From Aliiglaciecola sp. M165 (GTDB lineage Bacteria; Pseudomonadota; Gammaproteobacteria; Enterobacterales; Alteromonadaceae): a DNA stretch of 64,000 nt. The translations under genes and the position numbers were made by a program. Within the stretch, counting starts at the first letter, position 1. Every line of letters starts with the position of its first letter. Location of the stretch: the NCBI RefSeq assembly GCF_007197995.1, contig NZ_VKKH01000002.1, positions 558,001 through 622,000 on the forward strand, given 5' to 3'. The notes under the pieces were generated by a model. That model was not told the DNA's origin, did no database searches, and saw only the letters and a program-made list of their open reading frames with translations. Shown in pieces: positions 8,988 through 17,289 of the stretch.

Positions 8988-9674
8988 ATGAATAAATCCA
9001 TTGCTGTTCTATTATTGAGCATTTTGTTGTGTATTTCTCCTTTGAGTAAAAGCGAAGAATTGCGACTTGGCTCGCCTTATTTTCCGCCTTATGTCTACTT
9101 TGATATTGACGGTGAGCTGACCGGATTGTGGATGACTCAGTTGGCGCCAGCTTTAGAAGAAGCCGGGATCACCTACAACGCTATACACATCCCTATCAGG
9201 CGTTTTTACGTCTCAGCGGCAACAGGCAAAATTGATTTATTTGCCATGCCAAGGGGGCGGGCAGGAATGGAAAACGTGCTGTTTAGCGAAAAGCCTTTTT
9301 CTCATTTTGATTTGCGTGCATTTTGGTTAGACGATGCCAACGCTATTTCTAGCTTGTCAGAATTGGCAGGCAGAAAAGTGGCTTTGATTAAGGGTTACTC
9401 ATATGGAGGCAAATTAGAGGCCGAAATTTCTGCTGAACAACGCTCACAATTTGTTGTGGCAAATGACCAAAAAATTGCGCTGAAAATGTTAGTTGATAAG
9501 GAAGTTGACTTCGTCCTTGGCTACTGGGCAATCATGGCATTCTTACAGAAAAACTCTCCTGATCTGCAAATCAACAATATCAAAATTGCTGAATTACCCA
9601 TATACCTCGCCATGCATGAGAATGCTGAAAATGCCGAGCAGCTAATGCAAAAATTTAATGACGCCGTGCGGTGA
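8988..9674 (+). CDS. Periplasmic solute-binding protein family 3 (transporter or sensor-type domain)
   Basis: A 228-residue exported protein with signal peptide MNKSIAVLLLSILLCISPLS and a single type II periplasmic binding domain (LRLGSPYFPPYVYFDIDGELTGLW at its start, in the SBP_bac_3 manner; LAGRKVALIKGYSYGG at the domain crossing). No permease or ATPase gene is beside it. Such solo proteins are common in Alteromonadales and the ligand cannot be read from sequence. The first ATG fits the signal peptide. Confidence 0.8.
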   Translation: MNKSIAVLLLSILLCISPLSKSEELRLGSPYFPPYVYFDIDGELTGLWMTQLAPALEEAGITYNAIHIPIRRFYVSAATGKIDLFAMPRGRAGMENVLFSEKPFSHFDLRAFWLDDANAISSLSELAGRKVALIKGYSYGGKLEAEISAEQRSQFVVANDQKIALKMLVDKEVDFVLGYWAIMAFLQKNSPDLQINNIKIAELPIYLAMHENAENAEQLMQKFNDAVR

Positions 9675-9796
9675 TATTCATGTTGACCAGTCTAACATAG
9701 GCAACTACTGGGATAGCTGACATACGGTTATGGGATTTAAATGACGAGCTCTTCAGGCAATTCAGTTAATCCTTCAACTAAATTCGTTGCACTTTG

Positions 9797-10012
9797 TTAG
9801 TAATGAGGTGGAGGTATTTCTTCAGATTGATCGGCAATATTAGAAGGTTCAATTTGCTTCATGCGTTGGGTCATATGTTTTATTTTGAAATTCATCTGAT
9901 CGATTTGCATTTGTTGATCAGATAAAGCGCGATTTAGCTGCTCGATCGTGTCCTCTTGAAAAGCGACTTGGGTTTGCAATTGTTCAATTTGGCTGAGTAA
10001 ATCGTCACTCAT
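9797..10012 (-). CDS. slyX: SlyX family protein
   Basis: A 71-residue coiled coil with heptads through most of its length (LSQIEQLQTQVAFQEDTIEQ) and the C-terminal PPPHY ending typical of SlyX. The biochemical function is unknown; the name comes from a lysis-suppressor locus. It lies 7 bases after the WD40-type lipoprotein gene and may be co-transcribed with it. In E. coli slyX sits between slyD and fkpA; fkpA is two genes away here. Confidence 0.92.
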   Translation of the reverse strand: MSDDLLSQIEQLQTQVAFQEDTIEQLNRALSDQQMQIDQMNFKIKHMTQRMKQIEPSNIADQSEEIPPPHY

Positions 10013-10019
10013 CTATCTA

Positions 10020-11018
10020 TTATTCCTGTTCTGTTTGCCAATATTCGGCAAGTCCACTACTGCTTTCCGATAATACCTGATTTTGCTGCGCAAAGCTCAC
10101 TGCGTAAACAATTGCGCTTTGCGGTTGTGTTCCTTCTTTAGGAGTAACTCGCCATTCTTTAACTTCGCTACCATCTTCCACATTCCACAAATTCATTGCT
10201 CTTCCTGGTGAGCCAGTAAGCAGGTATTTACCATCCTCTGAAAACGTTGCTGTACTGAATATCTTCTGCCGTTGTAAGTAGCGAAGCTGACTGATTTCTT
10301 CGCCCGTTTGTGCGTCCCAAATTCTTGCATCTCGCTTGCTATCTGCGGTAAAAATGTAACGACCTTGGTCGTCCAAAGCAACTTTAGTAACTCGGCTGGA
10401 ATGGGTAAATCGATGGATAACCTGGCCGCTGCGTGTATCCCACAGATAGGCGATATAATCGTTACTGCCAGTGAGAGCGTAAAAACCATTGGGTGAGAGA
10501 TCGACACTATTGATTTTTTCTTGATGACCTAAGAACTCCAAACGCCTTCCGGTAAAGGGTTCAAAGAACAAGGTTTTGCCATTGCCTCGCCCTACTAAGA
10601 TCCCTCTACCATTGTTTGATACTGCCAAGTCCCTAACACTCGCCTCGTCAATGCGCCAAAATCCTTCTGGTTCACCAGTTTCAAGATTCCACAAAGCAAA
10701 AGCGTCTCGATCAGCAGTGACAACATAAGAATTGTCCGCAGCGATATGGATCAGCCCTACGGTATTGTTATTGTCACCTTCCTCTTCGTGGCTCCACTTG
10801 AATCGTTGCTTTTGCGTATCAAGCTCCCACACCAAAATGCCCTCTTGTGCTGTTGATACCACACTCAAGCTGCCGTCTGCAGAAATATCTGCGGCATAGG
10901 CACCACCTTGAGCATGCCTAACTTGAGTAACGGGTTTGCTAGATTCACGCGAGCATGCGCCAACACCCAAAGTCATTGCCAACACCAATAACGGTGGTAA
11001 CAATCGGTTCATTTTCAT
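10020..11018 (-). CDS. WD40-like beta-propeller lipoprotein
   Basis: A predicted lipoprotein of about 332 residues with signal MNRLLPPLLVLAMTLGVGAC, where the Cys is the lipidation site. The rest is seven repeats of about 40 residues ending in patterns such as ILVWELDT, FALWNLETG, YLWDTRSG, ARIWDAQTG and NLWNVEDG, which should form one seven-bladed propeller. Such proteins act as surface or periplasmic scaffolds; the partner is unknown. Several in-frame starts exist (11048, 11018, 11012); 11018 or 11012 give the best signal peptide. It precedes slyX on the same strand and is divergent from fkpA. Confidence 0.85.
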   Translation of the reverse strand: MKMNRLLPPLLVLAMTLGVGACSRESSKPVTQVRHAQGGAYAADISADGSLSVVSTAQEGILVWELDTQKQRFKWSHEEEGDNNNTVGLIHIAADNSYVVTADRDAFALWNLETGEPEGFWRIDEASVRDLAVSNNGRGILVGRGNGKTLFFEPFTGRRLEFLGHQEKINSVDLSPNGFYALTGSNDYIAYLWDTRSGQVIHRFTHSSRVTKVALDDQGRYIFTADSKRDARIWDAQTGEEISQLRYLQRQKIFSTATFSEDGKYLLTGSPGRAMNLWNVEDGSEVKEWRVTPKEGTQPQSAIVYAVSFAQQNQVLSESSSGLAEYWQTEQE

Positions 11019-11165
11019 CGCATTCGCTTTGCACATAAGGACAATCAAGATTTGTGTATTACACCAGTTCGTTTAGTATAAGCGCTTAAAATTACAATAC
11101 CTAATCACTTTTTGCTCCACCATCGCAGCAAACTTATTGATTTATTTACGTTTTGGAGAAATACC

Positions 11166-11900
11166 ATGAAAAAGGCAGCAATTGCTTTAGTCGTCGCATC
11201 AGTTTTCGGCATAACTGCTTGTCAACAGCAAGAAACCGATCCGCTTAAGGTTGAAGAACTGAAGTTTGAGAACAAAGAACAAGAATATGCTTATGCATTT
11301 GGTGCTAGCGTAGGTACCTTCGTTGAACAGAGATTAGCAGAACAAAAAGACGTTAACGTTGAACTCGACCCAGCATTGATTATCAAAGGCTTTACCGCAA
11401 GTATTCAGGGCAAATCTCAATTTGAGATGGGTGAAATCCAAACGCTCAACAGTGAATTAGACAAAGTTATGAAAGAAGCCCAACTTGCAAAAGCACAGGC
11501 GAATGTTGCAAAAGGTAAAGAATGGCTAGTTGAAAACGCTAAAAATGAAAACGTTGTACAAACCGAGTCTGGTCTTCAATACGAAGTACTAACGGCTGGT
11601 GAAGGCGACAAGCCTTCTGCACAAGACACGGTTAAAGTTCACTATCGCGGTACCTTACTTGATGGTAGAGAGTTTGATTCATCTTATAGCCGCGGTGAAC
11701 CGGCAGTATTCCCACTGCATCGAGTTATTGCAGGTTGGACGGAAGGTGTTCAATTGATGAGTGAAGGTGCAAAGTACAAATTCTTCATTCCTTCAGAGTT
11801 AGCTTATGGTGAGCGTGCAACGGGCATCATCACGCCTAACTCAACCTTGATATTTGAAGTTGAATTATTGGAAATCATGAACAAAGGGGAATCTAACTAA
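11166..11900 (+). CDS. fkpA: FKBP-type peptidyl-prolyl isomerase, FkpA-like lipoprotein
   Basis: Periplasmic folding catalyst and chaperone of 244 residues. The signal sequence ends in FGITAC, a lipobox, so it is probably membrane-anchored. An alpha-helical N-terminal dimerisation region (residues 30-135) is followed by an FKBP domain (VKVHYRGTLLDGREFDSS, VIAGWTEGVQLM, ELAYGERATG, FEVELLEI) with the usual aromatic pocket residues. ATG 11166 is preceded by GGAG at 11156-11159; an in-frame start at 11112 is less likely. A terminator follows directly. Confidence 0.92.
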   Translation: MKKAAIALVVASVFGITACQQQETDPLKVEELKFENKEQEYAYAFGASVGTFVEQRLAEQKDVNVELDPALIIKGFTASIQGKSQFEMGEIQTLNSELDKVMKEAQLAKAQANVAKGKEWLVENAKNENVVQTESGLQYEVLTAGEGDKPSAQDTVKVHYRGTLLDGREFDSSYSRGEPAVFPLHRVIAGWTEGVQLMSEGAKYKFFIPSELAYGERATGIITPNSTLIFEVELLEIMNKGESN

Positions 11901-11920
11901 AAGTTTAGTTATTCTCATGA

Positions 11921-11958
11921 AAAAGCCGGAAATCTTAACGATCTCCGGCTTTAATTTT
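11921..11958 (+). terminator. Rho-independent terminator after fkpA
   Basis: AAAGCCGGA pairs with TCCGGCTTT across a short loop and is followed by AATTTTTC. It lies 20 bases after the stop. Confidence 0.9.
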
Positions 11959-12539
11959 TCAACATTCAGCTCTTTCCTTGCTGATCCTAATTCCACAATT
12001 TTATCGGTCTTTCTATTCGACCTTGAGGCCCAGAGACTATCCGGGTTATTTGTATTTAAAGCCGCCTGAATTGTTTATACAATTGCGAACTCTTTAGTTA
12101 GGTTCACATAACATTTTTGCAAAATTAAACGACCATAAACTCGCTAATCATGCGACAATGTTGTATCACAAATCACTGCAACAGGTTAGGCAGCAAAGCC
12201 TTATGCAGCGCGCTTTTTAGACGACTTATATGCAGGTTGTTTAAACGCATCAGTTTGTCGTCTAACTAAGGTTAATACTAGTCTAAATTGTTGCTCATTT
12301 CCTGCTCAATGTGTCGCGTTTTTGGAACAATTTCGACTAATAAATCAGCGGTTATAATTTCTAATTAGAAGCAAAAAGCGCTAATTATCTGTGGAATCTT
12401 TCTAAGTCATTGTAAGATAATGAATAGTCGAAAAATAAACGATTTTCTGTTGCATAGGGTGACAAATTCTCTACGCATTTTTGTGTGCAGCGTTCACACT
12501 ACAAAATAATATTATTACCAATCAATAAGTGGAAATCGG
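11959..12539. other. Long AT-rich intergenic region upstream of greB
   Basis: About 580 bases between the fkpA terminator and greB with no open frame of note and no recognisable RNA. It may hold a long leader or an unrecognised small RNA, but I see no supporting structure. Confidence 0.5.
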
Positions 12540-13034
12540 TTGAAAACGAATTTAATTACTCGAGAAGGGTATGAAAAACTGCAGCAAGAGCTCAATTATC
12601 TTTGGCGTGAGTATCGCCCTGAGATTACAAAGAAGGTCACATGGGCTGCCAGCCTTGGCGATCGTTCTGAAAATGCAGATTACAAAGAAAACAAGCGTAT
12701 TCTAAGACAAATCGATTCACGGGTTCGATATTTACGAAAACGTTTGGAAGCACTCAAAATTGTTGAGTATTCTCCACAGCAAGATGGGCGGGTGTTTTTT
12801 GGCGCCTGGGTGAAAATTGAAAACATAGATGGCGAGGTGCTAAATATTCGGATCGTAGGGCCAGATGAGATATATGGAGATTCAAAAAATCTCATTTCTA
12901 TTGATTCTCCGATGGCAAGAGCACTACTCAAAAAACAAGTTGGTGACGATGCGATAGTGCAAACCCCCAGCGGCCCTAAAGAATGGAATCTGCTGGAAAT
13001 TAACTATAAAAATTTAACGAGCGCGCCAGATTAG
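12540..13034 (+). CDS. greB: Transcription elongation factor GreB
   Basis: A 164-residue factor that enters the RNA polymerase secondary channel and stimulates cleavage of backtracked transcripts. The coiled coil carries the catalytic acidic tip in AASLGDRSENADYKENKR, and the C-terminal domain contains ISIDSPMARALLKKQVGD, almost as in E. coli GreB. The start is TTG at 12540 (MKTNLITREGYEKL), placed by homology to the conserved N terminus. The longer similarity and YSPQQDGRVFFGAWV favour GreB over GreA. In E. coli greB directly precedes tex; here a two-component system and three exported proteins separate them. Confidence 0.95.
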   Translation: MKTNLITREGYEKLQQELNYLWREYRPEITKKVTWAASLGDRSENADYKENKRILRQIDSRVRYLRKRLEALKIVEYSPQQDGRVFFGAWVKIENIDGEVLNIRIVGPDEIYGDSKNLISIDSPMARALLKKQVGDDAIVQTPSGPKEWNLLEINYKNLTSAPD

Positions 13035-13083
13035 GCAATAAACACCCTACTAAGTTATCAAACATCAGTGGTATCTTGAGTCG

Positions 13084-13851
13084 ATGAGTACACAAAACCT
13101 ATCACAAGTTCCGCAACCCAATAGGCGTGTTCGCACGTTGGTTGTCGATGATGAACCTTTGGCCAGAGACTTAATTTCTGGGCTTGTTTCTCGTGATCCG
13201 GATCTAGATCTAGTAGGCGTTGCCGCCTGCGGTTCAGAGGCACTAAGTGCCATAGAGCGTTACGCGCCAGACTTACTGTTGCTCGATATTCAAATGCCAA
13301 ACCTTGATGGCGTCTCTATCGCGGAGCAACTTCTTGGCATGGCATCAACACCCTACATTGTCTTTATTACCGCCCATGACGAATACGCGATTCAAGCGTT
13401 TGAAGTATCAGTAAGAGATTATATCGTCAAGCCTGTCAGCAAAACTCGCTTTGCAGCTTCGATGAGTCGAGCTAAAAAAGCCATTTGTGCAGAGATTATA
13501 GAAAAACCGAAGCCTCTGATTATTAAGAGTGGTGAAACATTAAGCAGTGTTTTACCAAATGATGTTGTTTGGGTAAGCGCAGCTAATCAATATGTGTGTT
13601 TACATACCGCACAAAAACGTGAATTTGTCATCGCTAAGTCTTTACGACAGTTTTCTCGTGATTTGCCAGAAAAAGTGTTTACTCGCATACATCGTTCGAC
13701 GCTGATAAATAAGTCGCACCTAAAAAGCGTCTATAAAGGAGAGGGTTGTTATATCGTAGAGATGAGCGATGGTTCACAACACAAAATTGCCAGAAACCGA
13801 AAATACGTGGTCGCCGACCTTCTGGCCACTACAGGTAGCCAAATACAATGA
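13084..13851 (+). CDS. LytTR-family response regulator
   Basis: A 255-residue DNA-binding response regulator. The receiver domain (residues 18-135) has the acidic pair in VVDDEP, the phospho-acceptor Asp near residue 68 in LLLLDIQMP, Thr in FITAHDE and Lys in YIVKPVS. The C-terminal LytTR domain (residues 150-250) contains FTRIHRSTLINKSHL. The gene overlaps the downstream kinase gene (ATGA at 13848), so the pair is co-translated. Likely targets are unknown; the next three genes encode exported proteins. Confidence 0.92.
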   Translation: MSTQNLSQVPQPNRRVRTLVVDDEPLARDLISGLVSRDPDLDLVGVAACGSEALSAIERYAPDLLLLDIQMPNLDGVSIAEQLLGMASTPYIVFITAHDEYAIQAFEVSVRDYIVKPVSKTRFAASMSRAKKAICAEIIEKPKPLIIKSGETLSSVLPNDVVWVSAANQYVCLHTAQKREFVIAKSLRQFSRDLPEKVFTRIHRSTLINKSHLKSVYKGEGCYIVEMSDGSQHKIARNRKYVVADLLATTGSQIQ

Positions 13852-14966
13852 ACACATCGTCATTCCACCCGGCAACATGGTATTCGTTTGTTAAACGCTA
13901 TTGGCTGCAAATAATTGTCTCTTTTTTAGGCTGGTCGCTGGTCGCGGCCATTCCTGTCACGTCGGCCTATTTGAGCGCTGGTGCTCCTGGGTTTGCTACA
14001 TGGTGGGCAATATTTACTAAAATTGGCCTCTATTATTGGCTATGGGGAACGTTGGCTCCTTTGCTCTACCGTCTCACCGATGTATTACCTTACCAAGGTA
14101 AAGGCGTGTTGCTAACGCTACTTACTCACCTGATCACCGCCTTTGCGTTGTCGTTTATTTTGGGATTCATTGTACATACACAGGCATGGCACGACTGGCT
14201 AATTGGTGAGCGTGCACCCGGCTATCATGCCATGAGCTTTTTTACTTATTCATTGATTGTTTTGTGCTCTCTAGCAATCAAATTCTACCGATTGAGTTTA
14301 TTACGACAAAAGCAAGTTACTGAAGCCAAAATTCATGCGGCACAATTAGACAATCAACTCAATCTTGCCCGAGTTGATTCGCTGCGGATGCAAATGAATC
14401 CGCATTTTCTTTTTAATGCACTCAACAGTATCGCGGCCTTAATAGAGTTGGACTATCGCGATCGCGCTTACCTAGCAGTTGAACAATTGGGTGATCTGCT
14501 TAGGCAGTCAATTTCGATGTCGCAAAATGACGAAATTCCGCTTAGCCGCGAAATCCAATTTTGCAAAGCCTATTTGTCGATGGAACAAATTCGCTTCAAC
14601 GATCGATTACAAGTGGAATGGAAATTAGACGAGCAAGCAATGGATTTGCTTGTGCCTGCGTTTGTTTTACAACCTTTTATTGAAAATACCATCAAGCATG
14701 CGGTAAGCAATTCGACTAACCTTGTCACTGTGACGATCCAAGCTGGGCTTGAGAACGAACAATTGGTGTTATCTGTGAAAGATGATGGCCATGGTCAAGG
14801 CATCAATCAAAACTCAACAGCTACGGGATTATCTAACCTGAACGAACGTTTGCGGTTACGGTATGGTTCAGGTGTAAGCGTCGAATCCCATACACTTTCA
14901 CCAGGGTTTGAAGCCAATATCCGCATCCCACTCAAAATTCTTGCCACTGAATCCGACAAAAAGTAA
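13848..14966 (+). CDS. LytS/YpdA-type sensor histidine kinase
   Basis: A 372-residue membrane kinase, partner of the preceding regulator. Four or so N-terminal helices form the sensor part. After a short coiled coil comes the His_kinase domain with the phospho-acceptor in MNPHFLFNALNS near residue 185, then an ATP-binding region with FIENTIKHAV, KDDGHGQG and GLSNLNERLRLRYG. There is no periplasmic sensor domain of size, so it probably senses a membrane-linked signal. Confidence 0.92.
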   Translation: MNTSSFHPATWYSFVKRYWLQIIVSFLGWSLVAAIPVTSAYLSAGAPGFATWWAIFTKIGLYYWLWGTLAPLLYRLTDVLPYQGKGVLLTLLTHLITAFALSFILGFIVHTQAWHDWLIGERAPGYHAMSFFTYSLIVLCSLAIKFYRLSLLRQKQVTEAKIHAAQLDNQLNLARVDSLRMQMNPHFLFNALNSIAALIELDYRDRAYLAVEQLGDLLRQSISMSQNDEIPLSREIQFCKAYLSMEQIRFNDRLQVEWKLDEQAMDLLVPAFVLQPFIENTIKHAVSNSTNLVTVTIQAGLENEQLVLSVKDDGHGQGINQNSTATGLSNLNERLRLRYGSGVSVESHTLSPGFEANIRIPLKILATESDKK

Positions 14967-15063
14967 CCGTTCACAAACAATTTCTACCATTCTCAAAAGA
15001 ACAACTGAGAACCAACTGCTTTTGACGTACGGTCATATTTCCAACGAATAAAGGGAATATAAG

Positions 15064-15753
15064 ATGACCGTTTTTAACAAAATTGCTATCTCAATCACAT
15101 TGGCTTTCGTTATTCCATCAGCCGTGATGGCAGCCGAAGACAGTAAGATCAAATTGACTCAAGCCTGCGAAGAGTCGCTTGCATTGTCTGCCCTGCCCAT
15201 TCGCCTTCGTGATGGCGCTTCGGTTTACACTTTAACCAATGCAGGCTTTAAACTTACTCACAAAAGCGATGGGCCTTTCACCTGCATAGTGGAGCGCAAT
15301 CATCCGCGCGCAATCATTCCTCAATGTGCAGATGCAGCGGGCACAGATTCGGTAATCCCTGGCGTGATGAAAAAAACCGAGTGGGCATTGGCTGGCGTGA
15401 AGTTGGACGAACGGAAAAAGCGCTTTTCCGCGTTAGCTCAGAAGAACATTCTCCGTGCCCCTGAGAGACCAGGGATAAGCTACATGATGTCTGATTTTAA
15501 TTTCATCTGGAATGAAAATAGCCAAAGCATGATGCACGTTCCCGCGCATGTTATGTATTACGCGCCCAATCTGTCGAATGATGACGTGGGAGGTTCATTT
15601 GAACACGCCATGGGAGGGAATCGCGGAACCCCTGTCATTGTGGATAGTGGGATCCATGGTTATATGACTTCCCTTGTTGAAAAGCCCTCTGACTCCAGTG
15701 CTGTTTTAGCGAATTGTCAGGGTCAAATCCAAATCGATGAGATGAAATCTTAG
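15064..15753 (+). CDS. Exported protein of unknown function
   Basis: A 229-residue protein with a clear signal peptide (MTVFNKIAISITLAFVIPS, cut near AVMAAE). I recognise no family. Three or four cysteines in the mature part (QACEESL, FTCIVER, PQCADA, ANCQGQ) could form disulfides. AAGGGA lies just before the start. It lies about 100 bases after the histidine kinase gene and 9 bases before the exported methyltransferase, so it may share their transcript and regulation. Confidence 0.7.
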   Translation: MTVFNKIAISITLAFVIPSAVMAAEDSKIKLTQACEESLALSALPIRLRDGASVYTLTNAGFKLTHKSDGPFTCIVERNHPRAIIPQCADAAGTDSVIPGVMKKTEWALAGVKLDERKKRFSALAQKNILRAPERPGISYMMSDFNFIWNENSQSMMHVPAHVMYYAPNLSNDDVGGSFEHAMGGNRGTPVIVDSGIHGYMTSLVEKPSDSSAVLANCQGQIQIDEMKS

Positions 15754-15762
15754 GAACCGGTT

Positions 15763-16515
15763 ATGATAAATCGTTCGACAATAATGATTTTGACTTTTGC
15801 TAGTATGATGTTGGCTGTTTCTCCCATAAATGCAAAAGAACCCTACACGCGCATAGACGCAGCAATTGATTCGCCTTTTCGAACAGAACGAGACAGAAGC
15901 CTTGATGAATCCAGGCAACCTGGCAAATTCCTGCAGTTTTTAGCACTCAAGAACGGCGATAAGGTGGCAGAAATAAACGCGGGCCCCGGCTATAATGCCC
16001 GGCTATTAGCAACCATAGTGGGCAATGAAGGTCGGGTTTATGCGAGCAACGCCGATTTTGTGCTTAAATTGTTTTCTGGGTTAAACGAACGACTAGAAGA
16101 CTCTGTGGTCAATATCTACAATATACAGGTCAGTCGTCAGGCAAATTCGCAACTCGACCATCCAGAAATCCTCGACATGGCAATATTGAACAATAATTAT
16201 CACGACTTGCATTGGCAAAAAATTGATGTTTTGGCATTTAATCAAGCCGTGTTCAATGCCCTTCGACCAGGTGGCTACTTTGTTGTGGGTGACCATAAAG
16301 CCAAACAAGGAAGTGGAACTCGAGACGTAGCAACCTTGCATCGTATCGATGCCGACACGGTGATTTCTGAAATTGAAGCTGCGGGCTTTGTATTGGAGTC
16401 GTCTGCTTCATTTTTATCCAATGCAAAAGATGACCTGACACTCCCCGCGTTTGACCCTTCGGTTCGAGGGCGTACAGACCGATTTCTACTAAAATTTAAA
16501 AAGGTTGAGCGTTAA
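15763..16515 (+). CDS. Exported class I SAM-dependent methyltransferase-like protein
   Basis: A 250-residue protein with a signal peptide (MILTFASMMLAVSPINA) and a Rossmann methyltransferase fold. The nucleotide-binding motif reads VAEINAGPGYNARLLA, and GGYFVVGDHKAKQG matches the later strand. It resembles the COG4798 family of predicted methyltransferases, whose members often carry signal peptides. SAM is not expected in the periplasm, so it may be a non-catalytic or differently used fold. AGGA precedes the start, and the next gene begins one base after the stop. Confidence 0.82.
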   Translation: MINRSTIMILTFASMMLAVSPINAKEPYTRIDAAIDSPFRTERDRSLDESRQPGKFLQFLALKNGDKVAEINAGPGYNARLLATIVGNEGRVYASNADFVLKLFSGLNERLEDSVVNIYNIQVSRQANSQLDHPEILDMAILNNNYHDLHWQKIDVLAFNQAVFNALRPGGYFVVGDHKAKQGSGTRDVATLHRIDADTVISEIEAAGFVLESSASFLSNAKDDLTLPAFDPSVRGRTDRFLLKFKKVER

Positions 16516-16516
16516 T

Positions 16517-17014
16517 ATGAAACTTTCTCTTTTCATTCTATTGCTGTTGCTTTGCACTTCTGTGCAAGCAAAAATTTTGTCCTCATCTGATACACATTTT
16601 GTCTTGAGGCACGAAGCAACATCGACACTTTCGACGACACAAATTTGGCAGCGATTAATAAAGCCCGCTAGTTGGTGGCACCCCGAGCACACCTATTCGG
16701 GCGACTCAAACAACCTTTCACTGGATGCTAATGCCGGTGGACTTTGGCTTGAAAGCTGGGAGAGTGGTTCGGTTAAACACGGTGAAGTGCTTTACATAAA
16801 GAATGGCAAGATGCTCAGATTAGATGCACCCTTTGGACCACTTCAGGAATTAGGTGCCCACACCATTTGGACGATCACCATTATCCCTCATGGAGATGGT
16901 TCTAAAGTTCAATTTGATGAAGTATCAAGTGGCCCGCCATCAGCTGACCTAGATGAAGTTGCTAAAGCCGTAGACTATGTCAAAGGCGAAGCAATAAAAC
17001 GACTGACACGATAA
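16517..17014 (+). CDS. Exported SRPBCC-like (START/polyketide cyclase fold) protein
   Basis: A 165-residue protein with signal peptide MKLSLFILLLLLCTSVQA. The rest resembles the SRPBCC superfamily: a start such as RHEATSTLSTTQIWQRLIKPASWW, then GGLWLESW, MLRLDAPFGPLQELG and a C-terminal helix. These folds bind small hydrophobic ligands. ATG 16517 follows the methyltransferase stop by one base; an in-frame TTG at 16505 is less likely because the signal peptide starts at the ATG. Probably co-translated with the methyltransferase. Confidence 0.75.
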   Translation: MKLSLFILLLLLCTSVQAKILSSSDTHFVLRHEATSTLSTTQIWQRLIKPASWWHPEHTYSGDSNNLSLDANAGGLWLESWESGSVKHGEVLYIKNGKMLRLDAPFGPLQELGAHTIWTITIIPHGDGSKVQFDEVSSGPPSADLDEVAKAVDYVKGEAIKRLTR

Positions 17015-17289
17015 AGGCCAAGACACCTAGCATCCAAGCTCTGCTGTTTTTGGTGCATGAGCTTGGTCGTATAAACGTGCACTAAATAGCCTTAGGTCAC
17101 AACGACTGATGCCTTTTAGCCTATTTGTTAAGCAAGATGACCCTGACCCGGTTTAAATACCCCCTCTAGAATGATCGAATACGAAAAATAACCATCAATA
17201 AGTGTTTTTTCTGGCACCCAGCACTGGTAAAGTCTCACACCTCCCTGATAATGGTTTTTTCGGCATAATTGCCTTTCCAAGAGTCTAGT

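Noticed and set aside
17033-17073. Imperfect hairpin CCAAGCTC/GAGCTTGG after the SRPBCC gene
   Set aside because: Long loop and no T tract; too weak for a terminator call.
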